Source of the DNA: an uncultured Chlorobiota bacterium
GTDB lineage: Bacteria > Bacteroidota > Bacteroidia > Bacteroidales > JAADGE01
NCBI GenBank assembly: GCA_947311265.1
Contig: CAMZKQ010000069.1
Span: forward strand, 1 to 10,395
Reading direction: 5' to 3'
Length of the DNA: 10,395 nt
Position 1 is the first letter of the stretch; each line of letters opens with the position of its first letter. The notes under the pieces are model-generated. The model was not told where the DNA came from and did not search any database. It saw nothing but the letters and a program-made list of their open reading frames with translations. The translations under genes were made by a program, and so were the position numbers. Below are positions 1-5,782 of the stretch, piece after piece.

Positions 1-2
1 CC

Positions 3-206
3 ATTGCCGACCAATATAACTATGGTAATCCTGACGCACATCACCGCTCCCATTATTTTAATACTAGCGCTGGCTACAATACTGGTGGCACACGATTACA
101 AGTTGGTTTTGGCAAACAACGAGAAGGCATTACTTGTGTAGGTGGGGTTTGCCGAAATGTACCTGCTTCAAATGGCTTTTCACTCTCTATTTCAAGTAGT
201 TTTTAA
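3..206 (+). CDS. C-terminal end of a DUF6029-like outer-membrane protein (5' end outside window)
   Basis: An open frame enters from the left edge and ends at TAA 204-206, giving 67 residues. The tail reads ...RLQVGFGKQREG, then CVGGVCRNVPASNG, then FSLSISSSF. The alternating polar/hydrophobic last strand ending in Phe is what a beta-barrel outer-membrane protein shows. The CVGGVCR-VPAS-G signature matches, from memory, the C-terminus of the Bacteroidota DUF6029 family, proteins of unknown function with a predicted barrel. The next gene starts 15 bases downstream on the same strand, and an Omp28-like lipoprotein is a familiar partner, so this is probably the upstream member of an operon. The family call rests only on the tail; the barrel nature is safer than the family name. 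Confidence 0.65.
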   Translation: MADQYNYGNPDAHHRSHYFNTSAGYNTGGTRLQVGFGKQREGITCVGGVCRNVPASNGFSLSISSSF

Positions 207-221
207 TCTAAATTTCCCTCA

Positions 222-1076
222 ATGAAAAAAGCATTTTTTATACTATTTGCCTTTACGCTAACTGTGCTAATACTACCCTCTTGCGATAGAGTGGAGCAAC
301 CCTTGAAAGAAAAAACAGACCAATGTGGCTCGAACGAAGCAGTAGTACCCATAAGAAAAATTTTGCTCGAAGATTATACAGGGCATACCTGTGGCAACTG
401 CCCACGGGCAGCCGAAAAGGTGCTAGAACTGAAAACCACTTACTGTGCCCATATTGTACCTATTGCAGTACACGTTGGCTTTTTTGCCTACCCTGGCGGA
501 AGCGACTATCCCGATGATTACAGAACAGAGGGAGGCAACGCACTAGATGCCTTTTATGGCAATGGTAATGCAGGGCTGCCCAATGGGCTAGTAAACCGAA
601 AAACATTTGATGCAGGGCAAGTACTCCCCTTCTCCGCATGGGCAGCAAGTATTGGCTTACTTTTAGAGCAGCCGGCTCGTGCCATACTTCATATCGAAAA
701 TAAATATAACGCACTAACCCGTGAAGTAGAAACTGTTGTTACCTCTAAAATGCTTGACGATTTCTCTGAAAATCTAAACATTACGGTTTACTTTGTGGAG
801 GATAGCATTGTAGGTGCACAGCTTGATTATGCACAAAACCCTACTCTGATTGACAATTATGTGCATAGGCACATGTTGCGAAAAGCCGTAAATGGTGCTT
901 TCGGTACTGCCCTTGCTACTGCCCCCGAGTACGCCAGCGAATTGGTGAGCAAATTTACTTTTAAGATAGACCAGCAATGGAACGAAAATCATGGGCAAAT
1001 TGTAGCTTTTATTAGCAATACCGAAACCAAAGAGGTGATACAAGCAGAATCTAAATATATCTTAGAAGAGCATTAA
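222..1076 (+). CDS. Omp28-like outer-membrane lipoprotein with thioredoxin-type CxxC motif
   Basis: A 284-residue protein with a lipoprotein signal peptide: Lys-Lys at 2-3, a hydrophobic core, then lipobox L18-P19-S20-C21, so lipidation at Cys21 is expected. The mature N-terminus carries an LLEDYTGHTCGNCPRAAEKV segment with C57-x-x-C60, preceded by a predicted beta strand, as in the Omp28-related family (thioredoxin-like fold in the first half, beta-rich second half). Omp28-type proteins of Bacteroidota are surface or periplasmic lipoproteins. Whether this one has redox activity is not known, but the intact CxxC makes it possible. The ATG lies 15 bases after the upstream barrel gene, and the next gene follows after 2 bases, so all three are likely co-transcribed and may act together in the outer membrane. 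No Shine-Dalgarno site is visible, which is normal in this phylum. Confidence 0.85.
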   Translation: MKKAFFILFAFTLTVLILPSCDRVEQPLKEKTDQCGSNEAVVPIRKILLEDYTGHTCGNCPRAAEKVLELKTTYCAHIVPIAVHVGFFAYPGGSDYPDDYRTEGGNALDAFYGNGNAGLPNGLVNRKTFDAGQVLPFSAWAASIGLLLEQPARAILHIENKYNALTREVETVVTSKMLDDFSENLNITVYFVEDSIVGAQLDYAQNPTLIDNYVHRHMLRKAVNGAFGTALATAPEYASELVSKFTFKIDQQWNENHGQIVAFISNTETKEVIQAESKYILEEH

Positions 1077-1078
1077 TT

Positions 1079-1654
1079 ATGAAGAAAGTAGTGGTTACAT
1101 TTGTTTTTGTATTTACCCTATTTACAGTGTTTGGGCAAGCCTTTTCCGGGGGGCTAACTGCAGGATTAGGAGGCAACCAAATTGATGGCGATAAAGTTTC
1201 TGGGTTTAACAAACTGGGCTTCTTAGTAGGCGTATATGTGGAAACCAACAAGGACTTAAAATCTGCCCTTCGCATAGAAACCCACTATATTGGCAAAGGC
1301 TCGGTGAACAATTTAAAGTATGCTGATGGGTCTGTATATCAAGCCTTTAAAGTATCATTACATTATTTAGAGATGCCAATATTGTACCGTTACCGAATAC
1401 ACGAAAAATTTTCTGCATCGGTAGGTTTAGCCCCTGCATTCTTGATGAAATCTAAGGTATATGTAGATAGGCGGCTTGTTGATACCGAGCTTAAAAGCAT
1501 AGATATTGGCTTTGCGGCTCAAACCGATTTTTATTTACTTAACAAACTCCCCTTTACTATTCGCTATAGCCATTCTATTTTGCCCATTTTGACCAATACA
1601 CGCAATTGGTACAACAGCTCATTAACGCTTGGGGTTCGCTATACTATAAAATAA
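1079..1654 (+). CDS. PorT-like outer-membrane beta-barrel protein
   Basis: A 191-residue protein with a Sec signal peptide (MKKVVVTFVFVFTLFTVFG, cleavage probably before Gln20). The mature part is a run of amphipathic strands containing YLEMPILYRYRI around residues 96-108, the hallmark strand of the PorT/OMP_b-brl_2 group (small 8-stranded barrels of Bacteroidota). The last strand is SLTLGVRYTIK. These proteins sit in the outer membrane. PorT itself takes part in type IX secretion, but most family members have no assigned role, so this one should not be called PorT. It starts 2 bases after the Omp28-like gene stops, so the two are very probably translated from one message. A weak terminator follows. 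Confidence 0.85.
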   Translation: MKKVVVTFVFVFTLFTVFGQAFSGGLTAGLGGNQIDGDKVSGFNKLGFLVGVYVETNKDLKSALRIETHYIGKGSVNNLKYADGSVYQAFKVSLHYLEMPILYRYRIHEKFSASVGLAPAFLMKSKVYVDRRLVDTELKSIDIGFAAQTDFYLLNKLPFTIRYSHSILPILTNTRNWYNSSLTLGVRYTIK

Positions 1655-1659
1655 TTATA

Positions 1660-1687
1660 TTGCAGAACTGCGACTTTTTTTTATTTT
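1660..1687 (+). terminator. Probable weak intrinsic terminator of the envelope operon
   Basis: TTGCAG (1660-1665) and CTGCGA (1668-1673) can form a short stem around AA, and an uninterrupted run of eight T (1675-1682) follows. The stem is only about five pairs and contains a wobble, so efficiency is uncertain. Its place, 6 bases after a stop codon and just before a new promoter-like box, supports the call. Confidence 0.45.
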
Positions 1688-1701
1688 AAAATAACTTATA
1701 T

Positions 1702-1709
1702 TACCTTTG
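1702..1709 (+). promoter_or_regulatory. Candidate Bacteroidota promoter (-7 box) for the LptG-type permease
   Basis: TACCTTTG fits the Bacteroidota -7 consensus TAnnTTTG. No clean TTTG lies at the expected -33 position; there is only a T-rich stretch near 1675-1682. Transcription from here would give a leader of roughly 35 bases before the TTG start at 1750. Confidence 0.45.
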
Positions 1710-1749
1710 TTGGTATAAAATTAAAATCATCACAATAGCTACGATTTAA

Positions 1750-2826
1750 TTGAAGATACTCAACAAATATATAATCAAAAAGTTTTTGGGCACTTTTGCT
1801 TTTGCAATCGCATTGATAATTGCCCTTGCCGTAGTATTCGATATTACAGAAAAGCTAGATGATTTTATTGAAAAACAAGCCCCTATGGGTGCTATTGTTT
1901 TTGATTACTACCTTAACTTTATCCCTTTTTATGTAAACCTTTTCATGTCGCTATTTATTTTTATAGCTGTGATTTTCTTTACTTCAAAAATGGCTTCCGA
2001 CTCCGAAATTATTGCCATTATAAGTAGCGGTGTAAGTTTCAATCGGCTTATGGTGCCTTATTTTATGGCCGCTCTAGTCTTAGCCCTATTCTCATTTTTT
2101 CTAAGTAATTTCATAATTCCACCCGCTAACCGTATTCGGCTAGATTTTGAAAACACTTATATTTTTGGCACTTACTACAATTCCGAACACAATATACATC
2201 GGCAAATTGAGCCAGGCACATATATTTATATGGAAAGCTATAATACCAGAACCGATACAGGCTATAAATTTTCCCTAGAAAAATTTAAAGATAATGCTCT
2301 GGTTTACAAGCTAATGTCGAACTTCGTGAGGTGGGATACCACCTCTGGAAAATGGAAAATCCATAACTATACCATCAGAACTATTGATGGAATGAAGCAG
2401 AAAATAACAACAGGTAAAATTAAAGACACCACCTTGCGAATGATTCCCGATGACTTTAAGCGGCGAGATACCGAAAAATCGACAATGAATTATTTTGAGC
2501 TAAATGATTTTATTGCCGACCAGCAAATGCGTGGCGAAACTAATGTTGCAGCTTACCTTATCGAAAAACACCAAAGAATAGCCTTCCCATTTTCAGCCTT
2601 CATACTTACACTCATCGGGGTTTCAATGTCCTCCCGGAAAAAGCGAGGAGGCACAGGCATAAATATCGGTATTGGCTTACTTATCAGTTTTTCATATATT
2701 TTATTTATGCAAATATCCTCTCAGTTTTCAATTAAAGGCAACCTGCACCCAGCCATTTCTGCATGGATACCCAATATCATTTTCGCAGTTATAGGCATCT
2801 TGTTATATAGGGCAGCCCCCAAATAA
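1750..2826 (+). CDS. LptF/LptG (YjgP/YjgQ) family permease, lipopolysaccharide export
   Basis: A 358-residue inner-membrane protein of the LptF/LptG family, the transmembrane half of the LptB2FG ABC exporter that pulls LPS from the inner membrane toward the outer membrane. The layout is the family's: N-terminal MKILNKYIIKKFL, transmembrane segments near 12-32, 55-78 and 100-122, a large periplasmic beta-jellyroll domain at about 125-270, then three more segments near 275-295, 303-325 and 334-355. The cytoplasmic SDSEIIAIISSGVSF stretch (83-97) is the conserved loop expected to contact the ATPase LptB. The start is TTG: an in-frame TAA (1747-1749) lies directly before it, the next Met is residue 46, and the protein begun here has the usual family N-terminus. 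The sequence alone does not separate LptF from LptG; LptG is slightly preferred from the start MKIL-YI. Confidence 0.9.
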   Translation: MKILNKYIIKKFLGTFAFAIALIIALAVVFDITEKLDDFIEKQAPMGAIVFDYYLNFIPFYVNLFMSLFIFIAVIFFTSKMASDSEIIAIISSGVSFNRLMVPYFMAALVLALFSFFLSNFIIPPANRIRLDFENTYIFGTYYNSEHNIHRQIEPGTYIYMESYNTRTDTGYKFSLEKFKDNALVYKLMSNFVRWDTTSGKWKIHNYTIRTIDGMKQKITTGKIKDTTLRMIPDDFKRRDTEKSTMNYFELNDFIADQQMRGETNVAAYLIEKHQRIAFPFSAFILTLIGVSMSSRKKRGGTGINIGIGLLISFSYILFMQISSQFSIKGNLHPAISAWIPNIIFAVIGILLYRAAPK

Positions 2827-2843
2827 AATAGCTAAGCTATTTT
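2825..2843. terminator. Bidirectional terminator shared by the two convergent genes
   Basis: AAAATAGC (2825-2832), loop TAA, GCTATTTT (2836-2843) is a perfect 8-pair palindrome with A's on one flank and T's on the other, so it can act as a hairpin plus U-tract in both directions. It overlaps the TAA of the permease (2824-2826) and the TAG of the minus-strand amidase (2832-2834), an unusually compact arrangement. Confidence 0.75.
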
Positions 2844-3923
2844 TGACGTGCCTGAGGTTGTTTCCCCTCCCCCATCAATAATCTTGATGTATTTTTTAGA
2901 AGCCCAGCCTTTTATTTTTGTATGGACATGAAACCACTCAGCAGTCTGCCCAAAAATTTCTACACGCGCCCCTTTTAATAATGATACAGCTACTTTATCG
3001 GCGCCCGATTCTGGTTTTTCTCTAATATTTAATTTCCGAGCAGTAATAATTCCATCGCCATAATCGTCAGAATTATCTTCTTCTACAAACATTTTAGATA
3101 CCCAGCCTTCAATCTCGTATTCTACCTTATACCAATCGCCAGCCTCTTTGAGTAGCGATACAATTGTATTTTTAGGCATCGCCTTGCTCACCTTAATCGC
3201 ACAAGATTTGGGGGCAGCCCGGATATTCAATTTAGCCAGTACTTTTGCTTTCTGATATTTATCAACACCTCCAGCTATTACTTTAGTTGCATTCGGGATA
3301 GGGTTATTTATAAACGTAACTCTACGCATTTCGTCAAGCGGAAAAGCTGGCCCAGGGTCTGCTTTTCGTGTAGGGGCAATCTCTTCATGCCCCAAAATTT
3401 CTTTTATATTATAGGCTTTGCATAAAGCATCGCAAATTTCATATACTGCATCTATTTGCTCCTGCGGATATTTGTGCCAATATTGCATTTTAATGGTTGG
3501 GTAGTTCCTGTGCTTAGCTTTCAGCACCATTGCACTAGGCACAGGCTTTGGAGAAGATTTTCGGGCTTCCCACCAGGGGATATAACCAGTTCCTTTTTTA
3601 TTTTTCATAAGGAAACCTGGGTTTGAAATTTCAATACCTATAGAAAAGCTGTTGTACGAACTTCGTCCGCCATACGAACTTTTACCGGCATGAATGGCCT
3701 TACAGTTAAAATCAACCATCTGCGTAACTCTACCATCTTCGTGGACTACAATGTGTGCAGAAAAGCGAGAGCTTTTTCGAGCAAACATGCTTACAGTAGA
3801 GTCGCCACTTGGCCCTGCGGTATAGTGTATAATTATGCTATCGGGTACTATTGCTCCTAATGAGCGTCCACGACGAAATCGCTGCACTTTTCCGCCAGTT
3901 AATTTATTTTTAATAACTTCCAT
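2832..3923 (-). CDS. N-acetylmuramoyl-L-alanine amidase (Amidase_2/AmpD-like) with two C-terminal SH3 domains
   Basis: A 363-residue protein that should cleave the amide bond between N-acetylmuramic acid and L-alanine of peptidoglycan or its fragments. Residues 1-200 form a zinc amidase domain: His33 (IIIHYTAG), Glu98 (IGIEISN), His179 (LGHEEI), and Lys187 and Asp189 (RKADPGPAF) match the zinc ligands and catalytic Glu/Lys of AmpD. Two bacterial SH3-like domains follow at about 220-282 and 290-350, both with a LNIR-P core, and usually bind cell-wall peptides. There is no signal peptide, and an in-frame TAA six codons upstream with no earlier ATG rules out a hidden one. The enzyme may therefore be cytoplasmic (recycling), or exported by a non-Sec route such as a phage-type or contractile injection system. 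It is transcribed toward the permease and ends at a shared terminator. Confidence 0.9.
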   Translation of the reverse strand: MEVIKNKLTGGKVQRFRRGRSLGAIVPDSIIIHYTAGPSGDSTVSMFARKSSRFSAHIVVHEDGRVTQMVDFNCKAIHAGKSSYGGRSSYNSFSIGIEISNPGFLMKNKKGTGYIPWWEARKSSPKPVPSAMVLKAKHRNYPTIKMQYWHKYPQEQIDAVYEICDALCKAYNIKEILGHEEIAPTRKADPGPAFPLDEMRRVTFINNPIPNATKVIAGGVDKYQKAKVLAKLNIRAAPKSCAIKVSKAMPKNTIVSLLKEAGDWYKVEYEIEGWVSKMFVEEDNSDDYGDGIITARKLNIREKPESGADKVAVSLLKGARVEIFGQTAEWFHVHTKIKGWASKKYIKIIDGGGETTSGTSKIA

Positions 3924-3948
3924 TTGTTTAGGGGTATTTTAATTTTTA

Positions 3949-3956
3949 CAAATGTA
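3949..3956 (-). promoter_or_regulatory. Candidate Bacteroidota -7 box for the amidase gene
   Basis: Read on the minus strand the bases are TACATTTG, matching TAnnTTTG. The start codon (complement of 3921-3923) lies 25 bases downstream, leaving a leader of about 20 bases. No clear -33 TTTG is found at 17-23 bases upstream, so confidence is moderate. Confidence 0.45.
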
Positions 3957-4056
3957 AAACAAAATTGACAATTATAAAAATCATTTTTTAATTTTTAACA
4001 ACCTGATTTTCAGAGTACAAGAAAGTAATAGCTATCTACAAGAGCAAAACAAATCA

Positions 4057-4106
4057 TTATAAGTAGCCAAAACTGCTGCTTTTTTACTAATTTTGGCTAC
4101 TTATAA
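4057..4106. repeat. Upstream inverted repeat (IR1) of the ATPase-nuclease cassette
   Basis: TTATAAGTAGCCAAAA (4057-4072) and TTTTGGCTACTTATAA (4091-4106) are perfect reverse complements of 16 bases around an 18-base spacer. The 14-base core arms recur downstream of the gene at identical spacing. The right arm overlaps a promoter-like box (4088-4095), so most of IR1 lies upstream of the likely transcription start and would act as DNA, not RNA. Confidence 0.95.
4088..4095 (+). promoter_or_regulatory. Candidate -7 box inside IR1, for the ATPase-nuclease gene
   Basis: TAATTTTG matches TAnnTTTG and lies about 30 bases before the ATG at 4125. Its last five bases belong to the right arm of IR1, so any protein binding IR1 would cover the promoter. 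No TTTG is present at the -33 position. The equivalent place in IR2 reads ATATTTTG and does not match. Confidence 0.45.
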
Positions 4107-4124
4107 ATTAAAATAACATACACT

Positions 4125-5543
4125 ATGCCGAAGTTAATAGGTCGAAAAGAAGAAATAAAAATATTAAAAAATGCACTACAAAGCAATCATTCTGAACTAA
4201 TTGCAGTTTATGGGCGACGGCGTGTAGGGAAAACTTTTTTAATAAATAAGGTGCTAGAAAAAAATATTATTTTTTCATTTTCAGGATTAAACAATGCCCC
4301 TTTAAGCCTTCAACTTCAAAATTTCAATCTCCTTTTATCCAAAAAAAAGAAGCAAAAATCTATACCCAAAAGTTGGCTAGAAGCCTTTTATCAACTACAA
4401 TCTTACATCGAAAAACATAAATCCAAGAAAAAAAGAGTCATTTTTATCGATGAATTTCCTTGGCTAGATAGCCGAAAATCATACTTCCTTACCGCATTCG
4501 ATAATTTTTGGAATAATTTTGCCTCCAAACAAGATAATTTAGTAATCATAATTTGTGGCTCGGCAGCTTCGTACATGATAAAAAATATCATAAAAAGCAA
4601 AGGGGGTTTACACAACCGAATTACCGAAAAAATACACCTAAAACCATTCAACCTACACGAAACAGAATTGCTCTTACGAGCCAATAAAGTAATCTTAACA
4701 AAATACGACATTCTTCAACTCTACATGGTAATGGGTGGCATACCCCACTACCTAGAACGCATTTCGCCTAGCGAAAGCGTACCCACAATTATCGACAGGC
4801 TATGCTTTGCCAAAGAGGGCTTTTTACGCACCGAGTTCGATAACATTTTCTACTCCCTTTTTGATAATGCTAACAACCATATCGCTATAATAAAAGCCCT
4901 AGCCACCGTTAGGCGTGGGCTTACCCGCCCCGAAATGATTGCAAAAAGTAAGCTAAAGTCTGGCGGTACAATTACCAAAACACTTTACGAACTAGAAGAA
5001 TCTGGCTTCATCGAAAGCTACACCCCTTTATATGGAATAAAAAATCGACTTTTTCGTATCTCCGATGAATATACCATGTTTTACCTCAAATTTATTAAGC
5101 ACTCTAAAATTATAGAAGGTAGTATTTGGCAAAATATGTACACCCAAAATGCCTATAAAGTATGGTCTGGATTTAGCTTTGAAACCGTTTGCCTAAAACA
5201 CATCAAGCAGATAAAATCGGCATTAGGCATTCTAGGCATACAAACTGAAACTGGTAGCTGGATAGAAAAAAATAAAAAAGGGGGGGCACAAATTGATTTA
5301 CTCATAGACCGAGCCGATAATGTTATAAATATTTGCGAAATTAAATTCTATAACAACGAATTTAGCCTTTCAAAATCCTACGCCAATGCCATTAGCAATA
5401 AAGTGGCAGTTTTTAAAAATACAACAAAAACAAAAAAAAACATTTTCGTAACATTCATTACAACTTTCGGAGTATCCAACAATAAATATTCCTACCAAAA
5501 TATACAGAATAGCATAAGTATGAGTAGTTTATTCGCAGAATAA
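4125..5543 (+). CDS. AAA+-type ATPase (ATPase_2/archaeal-type) fused to winged helix and PD-(D/E)XK-like nuclease domain
   Basis: A 472-residue protein without signal peptide or membrane segments. The ATPase part (about 1-230) begins with LIGRKEEI, then Walker A GRRRVGKT (30-37), Walker B VIFIDE (105-110), a sensor-like IIICGSAAS (141-149) and a GGIPHYL motif (204-210), as in the Pfam ATPase_2 group common in archaea and Bacteroidota. A winged-helix region follows at about 252-310. The C-terminal part (about 345-460) has GFSFE, then D391 in AQIDLLID and E405-I-K407 in ICEIKF, the D...ExK pattern of PD-(D/E)XK nucleases (DUF234-like tail in relatives), so the catalytic set looks intact. It probably binds and cuts or remodels DNA using ATP; the true function of the family is not known to me. 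The ATG at 4125 has an A-rich leader. An A6G7 run (5274-5286) sits just before the nuclease motif. Confidence 0.85.
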   Translation: MPKLIGRKEEIKILKNALQSNHSELIAVYGRRRVGKTFLINKVLEKNIIFSFSGLNNAPLSLQLQNFNLLLSKKKKQKSIPKSWLEAFYQLQSYIEKHKSKKKRVIFIDEFPWLDSRKSYFLTAFDNFWNNFASKQDNLVIIICGSAASYMIKNIIKSKGGLHNRITEKIHLKPFNLHETELLLRANKVILTKYDILQLYMVMGGIPHYLERISPSESVPTIIDRLCFAKEGFLRTEFDNIFYSLFDNANNHIAIIKALATVRRGLTRPEMIAKSKLKSGGTITKTLYELEESGFIESYTPLYGIKNRLFRISDEYTMFYLKFIKHSKIIEGSIWQNMYTQNAYKVWSGFSFETVCLKHIKQIKSALGILGIQTETGSWIEKNKKGGAQIDLLIDRADNVINICEIKFYNNEFSLSKSYANAISNKVAVFKNTTKTKKNIFVTFITTFGVSNNKYSYQNIQNSISMSSLFAE

Positions 5544-5549
5544 GAAAAA

Positions 5550-5597
5550 TATAAGTAGCCAAATTTATTAATTAAAGATATATTTTGGCTACTTATA
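5550..5597. repeat. Downstream inverted repeat (IR2) of the ATPase-nuclease cassette
   Basis: TATAAGTAGCCAAA (5550-5563) and TTTGGCTACTTATA (5584-5597) are perfect reverse complements, identical to the core arms of IR1, with the same 20-base inner spacing but an unrelated A/T-rich loop. It begins 6 bases after the stop codon. No T-run follows the right arm, so it is not a standard intrinsic terminator, although it could fold in the 3' end of the message. Confidence 0.95.
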
Positions 5598-5619
5598 AGT
5601 GCATTCCAAATAATTTATT

Positions 5620-5768
5620 TATTTTTTTACATCGCAAAACTTATCAATCGTTTGCGATTACGTTTGCGTAAATAAAATACTCTAACGCTTTGATTTTTTG
5701 ATATTTATATTGTAAATTTCAGAAATTTAAACAGGCAAACCCCTGCCATTCATCTATTTTTTTACATC
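5620..5768. repeat. Exact 14-base direct repeat before the GH57-like gene
   Basis: TATTTTTTTACATC occurs at 5620-5633 and again at 5755-5768, the second copy ending 14 bases before the ATG at 5783. The repeat is T-rich, so chance is possible, but the ACATC end is shared. It may be a leader or operator element, or a trace of a small duplication. Confidence 0.5.
5649..5668 (+). promoter_or_regulatory. Paired CGTTTGCG motif, possible operator upstream of the GH57-like gene
   Basis: CGTTTGCG occurs at 5649-5656 and 5661-5668, one helical turn apart (12 bases start to start). A partial reverse match, CGCAAAAC, lies just before at 5633-5640. A TTTG at 5689-5692 with TATATTG at 5706-5712 is the only promoter-like pair nearby, and its spacing is too short for a confident call. 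This is a candidate regulator site only. Confidence 0.3.
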
Positions 5769-5782
5769 TAAACCGCTACTCC

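Larger units (their letters stand above)
4057..5597 (+). mobile_element. Candidate single-gene cassette bounded by matching inverted repeats
   Basis: One gene (4125-5543) is bracketed by IR1 and IR2, which share identical 14-base arms at identical 20-base inner spacing. The coding part begins 18 bases after IR1 and ends 6 bases before IR2, so the unit has almost nothing but gene and repeats. The neighbours on either side (amidase and GH57-like enzyme) are unrelated to it. I see no convincing target-site duplication and no recognisable transposase, so mobility is an inference; the alternative is a gene with duplicated operator or processing sites. Confidence 0.35.

Noticed and set aside
5550..5597. 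IR2 as an ordinary rho-independent terminator
   Set aside because: The stem is A/T-rich, the loop is 20 bases and no T-run follows. The same arms also occur upstream of the gene, where a terminator makes no sense.
4045..5615. Target-site duplication outside the inverted repeats (CAAAT at 4050-4054 and 5607-5611)
   Set aside because: The two copies lie at different distances from their arms (2 and 9 bases) and five A/T-rich bases are expected by chance here.
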